From assembly GCA_033782935.1 (NCBI GenBank), contig JAWQEG010000487.1, forward strand, positions 1 to 64,000: a stretch of 64,000 nucleotides of DNA, read 5' to 3'. The translations under genes were made by a program, and so were the position numbers. This DNA comes from Petrolisthes cinctipes. Its lineage: Eukaryota; Arthropoda; Malacostraca; Decapoda; Porcellanidae. This document shows positions 42,738 through 54,120 of the stretch, one piece after another. Below the pieces are notes generated by a model. It did no database searches and was not told the DNA's origin. It saw only the letters and a list, made by a program, of their open reading frames with translations. How positions within the stretch are numbered: the first letter of the stretch is position 1; each line of letters opens with the position of its first letter.

Positions 42738-43571
42738 ATGTCTGAACCTCAAGACATCCACGACGCTACCCCCACCATCTCTAACTTCTGTGCTCCATCC
42801 TTCTCTTCTCATGACCCTATCTTGTGGTTCACCATTCTTGACGTTAACTTCAGAGCACATCGTATCACCTCCAGTCTCAAAAAGTTTAGTACCGCCACAG
42901 CCCTTCTTCCTCCTGAAGTTCTCTCCCAACTCTCAGATTCTGTCACAGCTGCCTGCACCAGTGACACTCCATATGAAGACCTCAAGACCGCCATCACCAC
43001 ACGTCTTGAAGCTTCTCTCTCTACACGACTCCAGGAACTTCTCTCCAAAGAAGAACTAGGTAATGAAAAACCTACAGACCTACTCAGAAGGATGAAGAAA
43101 CTCATCGGTACACACCAGCAGTCCTTCGACATCACCATCCTCACCCACCTCTTCTACCAGCGTCTTCCACAGACCATCCAACGCAACCTCTTCACAATAA
43201 AATGCAAGTTATCCCTGGAAGACCTCGCCCAGCTCGCAGATGAGTTCATGGACACCATCCCGAACGAAACAAACATCTGCAACATCACCTCCTCTAATGA
43301 AGTCTCTCAACTCAAAGACCTCATCTCCAGCCTGGCATAACAAGTAAGTGAGTTGAAATTACAAATAAAAGAGCAGTCTCCTGCCTACTCTCCATCTCCA
43401 CGATGCCTCAGGTCCCGTAGCAGAGACTCCCGCAACACTTCCAACAATTCCACCAACTCCAACTCCAACTCTAACGGTATGTGCTACTATCACCATCGTT
43501 TTGGTAAAAATGCACACTGTTGCCAGCAACCATGTTCATTCAATTCGGGAAACGACACCAGCAGTCACTAG
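42738..43571 (+). pseudogene. G1 gag: capsid and CHCC nucleocapsid motif, one stop
   Basis: It starts at ATG 42738. The first 200 residues form the capsid region (DPILWFTILDVNFRAH, ELGNEKPTDLLRRMKKL, FYQRLPQTIQRNL, LEDLAQLADEFM). A TAA at 43338-43340 interrupts it; the same frame then continues through a Ser/Asn-rich stretch to CYYHHRFGKNAHCCQQPC (about 43482-43535), a Cys-His-Cys-Cys motif in place of the usual CCHC knuckle. Such motifs mark CsRn1-type gypsy elements. Pro follows after a frame change. A GCC/CCG run (42487-42511) lies in the leader. Confidence 0.87.
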
Positions 43572-45400
43572 TGGTCCATAGTGCCTGCAAACGGAAGTCC
43601 ACACTCTTCCACATTTGGGATCCACTCAGTAATAAATTTTTTTTAGTAGACACAGGCACAGAAATCAGTGTTCTCCCCGCTACAGCCGGATAAAGGACAC
43701 TACCTCCAATCACTTCACTATATGCAGCCAACGGTTCCACTATACCAGTCTACACCAAGCTCACCCTCAAGGTTGAACTCCACCTTCGACGAGCGCTTGA
43801 GTGGGCATTCTACGTCGCTGACGTCTCCCAACCCATCCTTGGTGCCGCCTTCCTCACCCACTACAATCTCTCCATCAACCTCAAGAACCGCAAGTTGTAC
43901 GATCCACTCACTGGTCTATCTGCCAACACTTCGATCGTCAAAGGTTCAAGCACACAGTTGTCTACTATCTCAGCTGACAACAGGTATGCATCTTTACTAA
44001 AGTTTTACCCCTCTCTCACACAGCCATACTCTGCAGTCACGCCAGCCAAGCATCACGCCCTTCACTACATGGAGACCACTGGAGCCCCAACCTACGCCAA
44101 GGCCAGAAGACTCGCTCCTGAATGATACAAACTCGCCAAGGCTGAATTCGAGTCACTCCTCGATCAAGGTATTATCAGACCAAGTTCCAGCAACTGGGCT
44201 TCTCCACTCCACATCGTCAACAAGAAGAATGGTGACATCAGACCCTGTGGCGAATACAGAGCACTAAACAGTAAGACAGTTATGGACAGATACCCTATCC
44301 CTAACATTCAAGATTTCTCTTCTCAACTTACTGGTACCACTATCTTCTCCAATCTCGACCTAGTCAAGGCCTTTCATCAAATCCCTGTTAACCCTGATGA
44401 TATTCCCAAAACAGCCATCATAACCCCTTTTGGTTTGTTTGAATATGTCAGGATGCCCTTTGGCCTTAAGAATTCTGCACAGACCTTCCAGCGATTCATT
44501 GATGAAGTACTACGCGGACTACCCTTTTGCTTCGCCTATGTCGACGACGTCCTCATCGCCAGCCCTGATGAAGAAACCCACCAGCAACATCTTACACAGG
44601 TATTTGAGAGATTCCAAACCTACGGCATACAACTTAATGCTGCCAAGTCCTCTTTCGGTGTTAACTCTACCCAATTCCTTGGACACACCGTGTCCTCCTC
44701 CGGTATCTCTCCCACACCTTCTAGACAGGAAGCTATCCAGCAGTTCCCAAGACCCACAACTCAACGCGAACTGAAGCGCTTCCTGGGGATGCTAAACTAC
44801 TACAACAGATTCATCCCACACTGTACAGCACTCCTTCAGCCACTCTACAACATGCTGAAGCCCTGCAAGAGAGGTCAGTCAATCACTCTAGAATGGTCAG
44901 ACACTGCTGATCAAGCCTACACCAATGCTACCAACGCTATTGGAGAAGCCACCTCCCTCTGCTTCCCTACTCCAGACGCCATCACAGCCATCTGCACCGA
45001 CGCATCTGACACAGGTATGGGTGCCGTCCTACAACAACTCCACGGTGATGACTGGAAGCCACTCGCTTTCTTCTCCAAGAAACTATCTCCAGCGGAATCT
45101 AGATACAGCGCTTTCGACAGAGAACTTCTCGCCATATACAAAGCCATCAAACACTTCCGTTACTTCCTTGAAGGTAGGCCCTTTTATGTCTTGACTGATC
45201 ACAAACCTCTCACCACCACATTCAACAATAACAAGAACTCTTACACACCTAGACAAGTTCGTCACACATCATACATTTTACAATTTACCACTGATATTCG
45301 CTACATTCAAGGTGAAAATAACGTGCCTGCAGACGCCCTCTCGTTCACTCAACTCAGCAACCCTCATCGACTACGCCGCCATCGCTGCCGACCAAACTAA
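43571..45400 (+). pseudogene. G1 pol: protease, reverse transcriptase, RNase H
   Basis: Protease: the active-site DTG is at 43649-43657 in FLVDTGTEISVLPA, with stops soon after and near 44123. [18 protein letters not shown], then the long open frame 44282-45400 with [36 protein letters not shown], catalytic YVDD at 44537-44548 and FLGHTVS. RNase [28 protein letters not shown], the TDHKPL motif, and NVPADALS. A single-base change near 45345 moves the frame into the integrase ORF. The polypeptide would be cleaved by the protease; here it cannot be made intact. Confidence 0.9.
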
Positions 45401-46610
45401 TGATCCTGAGTTGACTCAACTCCTATCAAACCCTGCTCTGCAAATGAAAAAGGTTAACTACCCCGGCACTAATGTATCCCTCTATGCTGACTCTTCCACA
45501 GGTTCAATCCGTTCTTATGTTCCTGATACTCATAGATTCCTCATTTTCTCCCAACTCCACAACCTTTCTCACCCAGGTATACGCGCTTCTCAGCAGCTTC
45601 TAACCTCAAGGTTTGTGTGGACAGGAATCAACAAGGACGTAAGACAGTGGACCCACTCCTGCCAGAACTGCCAAGCCAGCAAGATCAACAGACACACCAA
45701 GTCGTCTCCAGCAACCTTCTTACCACCCTCTGCCAGGTTTGACCATGTTCACATCGACCTGGTAGGTCCCCTTCCTCCCTCTGATAATTGCAAATACCTC
45801 CTCACCTGGCCAGAAGTATCACCTCTCGCCGACATCAACACCACCACTGTTGCCAAAGCCTTCATCTCCACCTGGATCTACCGCTATGGCGTCCCTCTCA
45901 CCATCAAATCCGACAGGGGCAGCCAGTTCGAGTCCTCCCTCTGGAACAAGCTGATGACCCTCCTTGGAATCAAGAGACTCCGCACCACCAGCTACCATCC
46001 ACAATCAAATGGTCTGGTAGAGAGATTCCACAGACAACTTAAAACCTCACTAACAGCAACAGTACACCACCGCGGTGAGTGGCTCTCTTCTCTCCCTCTT
46101 GTCTTACTAGGTATCTGCACTGTCCTGAAGATCGACCTCAACTGTTCCTTTGCTGAACTACTTTACGGCTCCACCCTACGACTACCTGGTGAACTCCTCG
46201 CCACTACCACGCCCCGGAACAACACTAACGTCCAGGACTTCGCTGCCACCCTCACCTCCCACATGAGTTCCCTGCAGCCCTCACCACCTCGTCAGCAACC
46301 TTCCAAGACCTTCATCAGCCAGGACCTCCAGACCTGTACCCATGTCTTCGTCCGGGTTGACTCAGTCAAGAAGCCGCTACAACAACACTACTCTGGTCCC
46401 TTCCCTATCATCAGAAGACACAGAAAGACCATCATTATCAACTATCATGGCAAGCCAAACACTGTATCCATCAACAGAGTGAAACCTGCCTACCTCATGT
46501 GCCAAGATTCTACCTCGCCACCTTCTATCAACCCATCAACACACACTACCACTGAACGACCTACTGCAACACGCAAGAAATCTATATCGTTCCTCCTTCC
46601 TCGTCACTAG
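45350..46610 (+). pseudogene. G1 pol: integrase
   Basis: Open from about 45345 to 46610. It has the HHCC zinc domain (HNLSHPGIRASQQLL ... CQNCQASK), the catalytic core with the first Asp in HVHIDLVGPLPP, the second in IKSDRGSQFES and the Glu in HPQSNGLVERFHRQLK, and the C-terminal GPF-type module (HYSGPFPIIRRH). About seven residues are missing right after KYLLT, where the conserved D-R-F-[ST]-R-W-P segment should be (only WPE remains). The D,D,E residues themselves are kept. Confidence 0.9.
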
Positions 46611-46621
46611 GGGTGGAGTAC
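46608..46621 (+). other. Polypurine tract of G1
   Basis: AGGGGTGGAGTAC directly precedes the 3' LTR, in the position and composition of a plus-strand primer. It overlaps the integrase stop codon. Confidence 0.7.
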
Positions 46622-47117
46622 TGTAGTGTGCATACACATATTTGTATTAGTAACCCCTATCAAGGTATACACATGTTTTAAAATTGTAACCCTTAGAATG
46701 TACCAGGTAGAAATCCATTCTCTCAGATACTTGACCTGACCTACCCTTTGACCTATCACCTGTTTTGCAACTTGCATGCCCGCTCAGCTGCGACTGAGCA
46801 TGGCAACTCATTATTAATTCTTACCATCAAATGTAAAATCAAATACTGTTTCTATTGATATGCAACATATATATATATTTATTGTTATATTTAATTGTTA
46901 CTATACTCTGGAAGATGAACTTTTTACCTACATTGTAAATAAGACTACCCAGTCGCCCAGAACATACAACCAGGAAATACAGCTGCCGCTGAAAGGAATG
47001 TTTTTACTCATCCTACCATAGCAACTAATGGACTAAATACGGCTACGAGATGCACACAAACTTCTCACAGTTCTTGCACATGATAAACAGGAGACGACCT
47101 TAGTTGCACTCGCAATA
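46622..47117 (+). repeat. 3' LTR of G1
   Basis: Matches the 5' LTR over its whole length. It ends CTCGCAATA, where the 5' LTR has CTCACAACA, and is followed by the AGTT target duplication. Confidence 0.93.
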
Positions 47118-47132
47118 AGTTTAAAGGACATA

Positions 47133-47264
47133 ATGCAGGAAGCACATGACTTTGGGTTAGTTGAGAAGGAGGAAGTACAGGCATATGTGAACGAGCGCCA
47201 GAATGAAATTCGAAAGGAACGAATGAGACAAAGAGGGGCAGAAAAGGAAAAAAAGAGAATATGA
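47133..47264 (+). pseudogene. Short gag-like coiled-coil remnant
   Basis: A 43-codon frame from ATG 47133 to TGA 47262-47264 is Glu/Lys/Arg-rich (VEKEEVQAYVNERQNEIRKE), like the coiled-coil gag N-termini of some gypsy elements (compare 56600-57000 on the minus strand). It has no other support and may be chance. Confidence 0.35.
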
Positions 47265-47304
47265 AGAAAGAGCAGAACAGAAAAAACATGAACAAAATAG
47301 AGGG

Positions 47305-48342
47305 AACACCTACTTCCAAGCGGCAGTTGGCTCAGGAACACGTAGAAACAGTGACGTCCTCCATCACAGATCCATACTTGTGCCTTTTTCTCACCTGACA
47401 AGGAGTCACCCCCAGGGAGCTGGGTTGGCCGTCGTCTCTGTAACACTCTAGCTCAACATTGTGTGAACTGTATGCCATTCTGGATGCTGTTAGTCTTGTT
47501 TGTCAACGTGGAGTGAATACTGCCATTTTTTGTGTCTCCAAACCTGCCCGGCATTCCCTCTCCAGTGTTCAGCCCACTCACTCTACTGTTGTTCAGCAGA
47601 TTTTGTCGTTTTTGGCCCTATTACGTCATCGTAACTTGACTGTTAAATTTTTATGGGTGACATCCCATGTAGGTTTACTTCACAATGGTAGAGTTGACAA
47701 ACTTGCAAAGGAAGCCTGCCATCTGCCTCCTCGTGGTGTTGGACGTTCTCTCTCCCTGTCATGTTACCTCTCTAGAGTCCGCTTCGCTGCTCTCCTCCCT
47801 GTACGGCGACGCAGGGATGCAGAGAGGCCCTTCAGCATCTCCATCACCCATTACGATTCCTACTATCGTCGGGGCCTCATGGTTCGGAGGCACAATGTAA
47901 ACTCTGTTCGTTTGAGGCTTGGGTACCGGCCACCGTGGCAGGTTGCTGGGATGCAGGATGAACCTCCTTTCACTGAGTGTCGCTTGTGTCAAGCGCCTCA
48001 TACTAACACTATAGAACACTATTGCCTGGCCTGCCCCACTGTCCGACAATTGCTGCCCCGGGGCCTGCCACTTGGTGTGGTTTGTCGACACCTGCTGAAC
48101 CACTAGGTTTGGGAGGAACTTCTGGTACGCCACCCTCATTTTGGTGGATTTAAGTAGGTCATATTGTAAATATTTGTCTGTATGCTTGTGCTTCATTCTG
48201 TTCTGTTTTCGTGATGTGTGTTTGTGTTTGTGTGATAGTAGTCCTTAGATTTTCATAGGTCTCGCCTACCAGTATGGATTGTTGTCTGTCTGTTGATTGA
48301 CGCCACGGCGCAATGAATTACAAAAAAAAAAAAAAAAAAAAA
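47305..48342 (+). mobile_element. LINE E2, 5'-truncated I-type LINE with poly(A) tail
   Basis: Plus-strand copy of family E: RNase H to C-terminus, 3'UTR, terminal GACGCCACGGCGCAATGAATTAC and an A run (about 48320-48342). Only the last third of ORF2 is present. E1 (30043-32300) is the other copy. Confidence 0.85.
47444..48106 (+). pseudogene. LINE E2 ORF2: RNase H and C-terminal zinc motif
   Basis: About 220 codons are open to the stop at 48104-48106. RNase H: CELYAILDAVSLV (catalytic Glu), then FCVSKPARHSL where E1 has VDSKPALHSL (the catalytic Asp is replaced by Val), VKFLWVTSHVGL and NGRVDKLAKEA (last Asp kept). C-terminal: RLRLGYRPPWQVAG and CRLCQAPHTNTIEHYCLAC. Loss of one catalytic Asp means the RNase H would be inactive even where the frame is open. 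Confidence 0.83.
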
Positions 48343-49132
48343 ATCGTGTGTATAGGCCCATGGCCTCAGCGACTTCATCGTTGGTAATAGAAAACAGTAC
48401 AAAGTCGATGAAGTCCATAGCGACGTAGATTATGGTTAAAGAATAAAGCTATATGAAGAGGAGCCTTTATTTACGACGATTTGCTACTGCTTCTTCATGT
48501 CAAAGGGATTCCCTACCAACATTTTGAAGTATCAGGGTCCAGGGGGTGGGGGGGGTTATGTGAAAGGGATCAGGCGGTGAGGAGAGAGAGAGAGTGAAAG
48601 AGTTTGTTGTTGTTTGCTTCACCAGCAGTCCCCCTATAAAAGAAAGGGGGTTGCTGGAGCAAGCCTTTGCCTTGTGGCTGCTGTAAGACACCTATTTACA
48701 TCGGTGGAGGATATGCTTTGACCACCTCCACCAATGTAGTTATTGCTGTTTTAGATATAAGTGAGATGCTGCGAATGGTGCCTCAGGAGCAGTATGATGA
48801 GGTAGGTCATGGTGACCCTGTCTTATACTAACAGTGACATGACAGTCAAGTATGTAGTGAGGCATTAGGAGGGCAGTTGTCATATCACAGTAGATGTAAC
48901 TCTCTTCACAGGCAGGATTGAGTATCTGCCCTTTAACTTATACCCAGACGTATTCTATGGAGGTGTGTTAGTACTTGTGTTGGTATGGTCCTGGGAACAG
49001 TCAGTGGTTGATACCGAGTGGTGTTTGCATACCAGGTGACTAATGGGCTTGCTGCTGATATACAGTCTTTATGTCTCTGTTGTGAGAAGGGGTGGGCATT
49101 TCTTTGCAAAGGAAGTGCCCACCTCTTGTTAC

Positions 49133-49179
<47 letters not shown>

Positions 49180-49447
49180 GACTTGGCGAACCCTTCCACA
49201 TTAGATGTTTGAAGTCGTGACCTACATAGTCATGTCGGTGTGCGAGGACACCTTTCTGGCAGCTAATGCCATGATTATTTTGTGTGTCTAGTGGATGAAA
49301 CGCCGACGTAGGGTCTAGGCAAGAGCCGTAAGACTATCCTTGTTATACAGCAGGAACAGGAATAGTGAGGAATATCGAGCTATCGTGAACAATGTCATAA
49401 AGGATGATACATGTATGTGTCTGCCCAGATAACCCCTCCATCATTGG
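48343..49447. other. No gene; hairpins and a GA repeat
   Basis: Unassigned sequence. It contains a short hairpin with 14-base arms (48629-48664, CCAGCAG ... TTGCTGG), a 65-base imperfect hairpin (49075-49139) and a GA run (49136-49178). No coding frame has recognisable features. Confidence 0.55.
49136..49178. repeat. (GA)n microsatellite
   Basis: About 21 GA units immediately after the right arm of the 49075-49139 hairpin. Confidence 0.95.
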
Positions 49448-50036
49448 CGGCCTGTCCAGCTGGTGGGAGACGAATCTGGCCCGTCTCCGCATTGGCTAAT
49501 CACGTTTGACCCATGGATTTTTAATGGAGAGGGCTTCCACTTCCTATTGTGATGATTGTCTAGTCTCCTTGACTGTGCAGCAAATTCTCGTGGAGTGCCC
49601 CAGCCTTTGGAACCTTCGTCGTAGGTACAGTACCTCTCCGAGTACCGAGTGGGGAGTGGGGAGGAGGTTTGTAGAGTGGGAGGGAGCACCCTCTCCTTTG
49701 GGGAGGAGGCTGACCTCCTCCATAAGTTGTGAATTTTATTATATTTGTGGCTTCTAATTCTTTTAGATAGTTCAGTGTTCCTATCGTTTTTATATTATTA
49801 TTTTTTTATTTTTTTATTCATCTGGATATTTTAGTGAAATGTGAGTTTTAGATTATAAGTCCTTTTAATCATGCTGTTGCTCTCTTTTGGGGAGTGAAGC
49901 CTGGCATACTTTATAAATTCTATAAATAACCATATTTTGAAATCTTAATAATTTAATATTATGTTGGGCGGTATTTGACCTTGGCTGTTGCGCCGCCAGA
50001 TGCTTAGTGGCATATATCAATCATTCAATCAATCCC
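49448..50036 (+). mobile_element. LINE C4, 5'-truncated I-type LINE 3' fragment
   Basis: The only plus-strand copy of family C. The coding remnant (49506-49757) has MTHGFLMERA and the C-terminal cysteine motif (YCDDCLVSLTVQQILVECPS). The 3' end has the hairpin GATGC-TTAGTG-GCAT and a tail of ATCA variants (50008-50036). It is truncated just upstream of the conserved RRWETAL block. Confidence 0.83.
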
Positions 50037-51280
50037 CCCCTTCATTGTCTCCTGTAAATAAGGGGTGCCAACATATGACTCAGCAGCTTGTCTCCCCTCA
50101 TGTTATAAACTGTGCTGTCAACATTTTCTGTCGCCAGTGTGGAAGCACCAGTATTCTCAGTTTTTCATATAGCCTACGTAGAAAACTGGTTAACTCTGGA
50201 CACTCGACCTTCATCCACTTAACTCACACAGTACTGTACGTCTTATGATGCTAGGCATCTCGTTCAAAACTGGACACGAGTTAACTCTCTAACCTCTCTA
50301 ACTTTTTTTCTTTGATTTCACAGGTGGCGACAGTGAGTATGGTACATTCCTTATGTGTTCATCTTCCCCCCAAAAAAAAAAAATCATTACCATCAGCCTC
50401 TGCATCACATTAGCACATCAAACTTTTCATGTCAATATTTTGTATAGTCAAGAATGTGTTAAATTATCTTATTAGTTTTGTGTAGATGCAGGTGTGTTCA
50501 TGACTGCTTGTACGATACCTGTAGAGTCTGGAGTTGATTTGTTCCTTTTTGTACTATGATAGTAGAAGTACTCCGAATAACGTCTCGGAGAGACTGTATA
50601 GGCATAGGGATGTATCTGACGGCGAGAAGGGACATGAGGTTTCCGGCATAGCTCCGTGTGAGCACCAGTGTCGACAGCATCCACGTTCCCAACAACACAC
50701 GCTCCCACCACCAGCAATCATAGCCTCCAGCCACATCTTAGTTAGCCATCAGGGTGAGAAAGTAAATAGATCATCATGCATGTTCCTAAGAACATTTCTT
50801 CAAAATGCGATCAACAACATAATCTCAGCCGTAGTTTTTCGAATCATATAATTGGACTATAAGTGATAGGGGAGAGAGGCCTATGTCATTAAAACTGTTT
50901 AAGAACGAATGAGAAGGTTAAAAATATGAGAAAGAAAAGATAAACGGTAAGAAAGGAGGGAAGGACAAGCGAGAGAGGGATAAGACAGTAGGGAGGATGT
51001 GTAAGGTTGCCAGTTACTTGAGAGATACTGTAATATATATAGCTTATGCATAAAATTAGACCAAGTTTATTGAAAACGCCATATAGCGGCGTCTATTCAA
51101 GTTTAACATTGATTATTTTTAAGGAAATGCATGTTTAGAAGAAAAAATCCTGGTAAATAGCTTAATGAATTGGTTGACAAATATGATTATTAAAAAAGTT
51201 AGACAATTGAACCGTCTTCTGCCGAAAAAAAAAAAAAAAATACAGCTGGGCTTGGGAGAAGGTGATAAATAGGCTGGACT
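50037..51280. other. No gene recognised
   Basis: Unique sequence with an A run at 51224-51240. Several 60-100 codon ORFs overlap on both strands around 50470-50850, but none shows a domain, signal peptide or similarity to other parts of the window. Confidence 0.5.
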
Positions 51281-51295
51281 ACAAGCACGAGGGAT

Positions 51296-51494
51296 TTGAT
51301 TGATATTAGGTGGCGCAACAGCGAGGTTATATAGCACCAGTAAAAAGTGATAGAGAAATGTGACAGCAAGCAAGAAGGAAATAGGAAGAAAGGAAGGACA
51401 GTTGAAGAAATGTAAGCTAGTGGCGGGGGCCGAAGGGGCGCCCAAACCCTTAAAGTATTGCCCCCATTATTACAGGCAATACCCCCCTACGGGG
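51296..51494 (-). mobile_element. LINE 3'UTR insertion D2 inside the LTR
   Basis: Same 3'UTR piece and same flanking 14-bp repeat (CAAGCACGAGGGAT at 51282-51295 and 51495-51508) as D1. Its tail is a single TTGATT unit where D1 has several. The insertion predates amplification of this LTR. Confidence 0.75.
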
Positions 51495-51771
51495 CAAGCA
51501 CGAGGGATAAAAGGAATACAGGGATAGCTGTCTAATATCCAAAGGATAATATATATTCAGTAGTCTATCCCACTACGATGGTGAACAAAAGACAGTGCCT
51601 TTATTTAAAGGACATAATGTAACAGATATTCTAATTATATTTGTTTGCTATTACTTTTCAACTAATCACCTTCATTTTTCTTACCCTCTTCCCCCTCACC
51701 CTCTCCTCAAATCATCACATTTCTTCTCTTCTATATCCACTTACGTTAATGCAGTATGCACTTCTTTAAAC

Positions 51772-52179
51772 CAGGGTTCTTCAAATTACTGCGTCGCAGG
51801 CTCACAAAAATAAATACATGAATAAAATAGAATAATAATATTCGTGACAATACAATAAATATGAAGTTCATACATGAATCCACCTAACATATTTTTATAA
51901 TCGAATATTCATATATTTAATTATAAATAAAATAAAATCATTGCACAAATATTAGCCTTCTTGAATGAGTGTGTGTGAGAGAGAGGGAGGGTAGGTGAGG
52001 CAGTGTTTATAATTCTGGTTAGAATGCCTTTTAATCATAATTATTATGTTTCAGCGTCTGGCCTTGTATTTTCTTAGGTTGTTAATTCTGATCATTTGTA
52101 AAATATCTTTCTGTATGGGTCGCGGGAATGATGTCATAGTAAAAATTGGGTCACGACTGAAAAAGATTGAAGAACCCTG
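51772..52179. mobile_element. Non-autonomous hAT-like element with 8-bp target duplication
   Basis: 408 bp starting CAGGGTTCTTCAA and ending TTGAAGAACCCTG (13-bp perfect terminal inverted repeats), flanked by CTTTAAAC at 51764-51771 and 52180-52187. The paralogous LTR (about 20290) has the uninterrupted CTTTAAACT site. The 8-bp duplication and CAGGG end are hAT hallmarks. There is no transposase. Confidence 0.92.
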
Positions 52180-52318
52180 CTTTAAACTGTTGGTGATTCG
52201 ATACCGTTCACAGTGTATGCTTCATTCATTCCTCCTGACACACGTCTCTCTACCAGATCATTCGTTACCCTCCTATATAGATCCACCCACATTTCTCCCC
52301 TCCCTCCACCTGCAACTG

Positions 52319-52850
52319 TTACCAGATCCGACCAGGCCCAAACCAAGTCGCTGATGGATGGGGTGTAGACCATTGATCTGTCCGGAGCTGTACTTCAGAG
52401 AGTACAGTTCGTAAGTTAGCTAGGTAGTTTGAGACAGTTTCCTTAGAGGTGGAATTTCTGTTTAACCATTTGTCCTTCACAACTCTTAAGGGACCTCGTA
52501 CTTGTCGACCATACAATAGTTGGAAGGGAGAAAACCCAAGACTCTCCTGTTTCACTTCTCGAAGAGCAAACAACAAGTAATGCAGAGTATCATCCCAATC
52601 TCGCTCATGTTCAAGACAAAATTTTCTTATCATGGTCTTCATGGTTTGATGCCAACGCTCTAACACACCTTGTGATTCTGGATGATATGCACTGGACAAC
52701 TGTTGCTGGATACCAAGTTCGTTAAGTACCTCTGTGAATAAATTACTAGTAAAATTGGAACCTCTGTCCGACTGAATAACTGTAGGAATGCCAACCCGAG
52801 TGAACATATGATTAAGATGTGTAAAAGCTCGATTTTTGTCCCCTAACTTT
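52319..52850 (-). pseudogene. G2 gypsy integrase remnant
   Basis: The minus-strand frame contains TRVGIPTVIQSDRGSNFTS (second catalytic Asp), YHPESQGVLERWHQTMK (catalytic Glu) and FSPFQLLYGRQVRGPL. The zinc domain and first Asp are missing because the element is cut at about 52850. The frame passes into the LTR-proximal sequence near 52398, where it matches 20533, so the normal C-terminus is also lost. Confidence 0.85.
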
Positions 52851-54120
52851 ACTCTTGAATATTACTATTCTTACTCTACTCTTGGAGGGAAACAAAAACC
52901 CACTGCCTTTAACAAAAAAAAAAAAAAACCACCACCAGTGTATGCTACAACTCTACCCTATAGCTGTATCAACCTGGTCTGGAAAAAAAAAACAAGATAC
53001 CGATGAGGAACAGGACTTGCCTTGCGAATACCAAACTATAAATCATACAAAGGACAAGTCCAGCTCCTCTCCAGTACTGGGTAAATGCTGTCACCACCAG
53101 ACCAAAGTCAATCAGAAGAACCAAGTGAGCACACACCGGAAGGGTAGCGTAACGTTACGCTAAGAAGGCTCGCGAGTAAGCAACCCAGACTACAGTTCTA
53201 ACGGGGGTACGATCAGTGATTTGAATTAGGGATCTATTACTATCTATAAAGGAACACAGTCTATTTGTTACATCGGTGACGGAAATACTCAGACAATTAT
53301 AAACCCGTTTATTTTATCAACCTATTGGTACGAGTACAAAATAATCACAATAATAATTTCTGTTCCCCCCCCTCCCTTGCTAATATCTCCTACTCCCCGT
53401 TCTGTCAACTAGGACAGGAACAATTCCTTGTCTCGCCAGTTGACAGAGCTAACCCACATAAATCCAAAAATAAACAATTATTACTATTAGATATTCCCCC
53501 CTCCCTTAATACAGTTCCTAATCCCTTTTCTGTCAACTAGGACAGGAACAATTCTGTGTCTCGCCAGTTGACAGAGCTAAGTACATATAAAAAAAATATT
53601 ACATGAAGTGTCCCCCCTCCCTTAATACCCCAAATAATCCCTAATAATAAATGTTTCACAACACAGCCGAAATATAGTTAATACAATAAAAAAAATCACA
53701 TCCTAATCTCAATACTATAAAAATGAAAAGATGATATTGCCAGCAAATACTTACTATGTCTGAATGTGAACACTAAATATTCTTTAGTTAGTTATATCCC
53801 ATCACGGGACTAATAGATTCACCACACTATATTCACAATACAATATATATGATGAGAGCGAGTTGAGCTCCTACCTGTCACCCACAGCAGACGAGAAAAG
53901 AATGAGGACGAAGGGAAGCGTGGTACCACGTTCTCTCCTCTTCCCCACTCTCCCTCCCCCAAGCAAAGTAGTGACCAACTCATCTCAATTTCTGGCAAAT
54001 CCATCAGTTCCACCCTTACTGGTGTATATAGTTACACAACATGATTTAAACATATCATTGAGCTCAAATACATTGCTTTCTCCCTTGTTTAAAGTTTTAT
54101 ATTACTGTAATTTACATATT
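52851..54120. other. No gene; tandem hairpin repeat and palindrome
   Basis: Non-coding sequence between the truncated integrase and the LINE at 54121. It includes an 18-bp perfect palindrome TAGCGTAACGTTACGCTA (53145-53162) and two copies of a 128-bp unit (53367-53625). The gypsy RT and RNase H that should lie here are absent. Confidence 0.6.
53367..53625. repeat. Two tandem 128-bp units, each with a hairpin
   Basis: TCTGTCAACT starts at 53401 and again at 53529. In each unit it pairs with AGTTGACAGA about 37 bases later, with further imperfect pairing between (AGGACAGGAA with TTCCTTGTCT in unit 1). A C-rich CCCCCCTCCCTTA motif precedes each unit and occurs a third time at about 53612. Confidence 0.8.

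Larger units (their letters stand above)
41803..47117 (+). mobile_element. Ty3/gypsy LTR retrotransposon G1, complete structure, damaged coding
   Basis: Two LTRs (499 and 496 bp, about 97 percent alike by eye) flank gag and pol, with the 4-bp target duplication AGTT at 41799-41802 and 47118-47121. PBS, gag, protease, RT, RNase H, integrase and a purine-rich PPT are all recognisable. Two in-frame stops, frameshifts and an integrase deletion mean it is not autonomous. LTR similarity indicates moderately recent insertion. The CHCC-type gag motif and Trp-like PBS point to the CsRn1 clade. Confidence 0.93.
51281..52297 (-). repeat. Gypsy-type LTR of G2 (copy 2) with LINE and hAT insertions
   Basis: Matches the LTR at 19773-20424 along its length and lies directly downstream (minus strand) of gypsy integrase, as expected for a 3' LTR. 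It contains insertion D2 (51296-51494) and a hAT-like element (51772-52179). The first bases of the LTR (TGTTAGTGG in copy 1) are deleted here. Confidence 0.6.

Noticed and set aside
42738..46610. Intact, infectious-type retrovirus
   Set aside because: No envelope-like ORF is present and gag-pol is broken by stops and frameshifts; it is a defective Ty3/gypsy retrotransposon.
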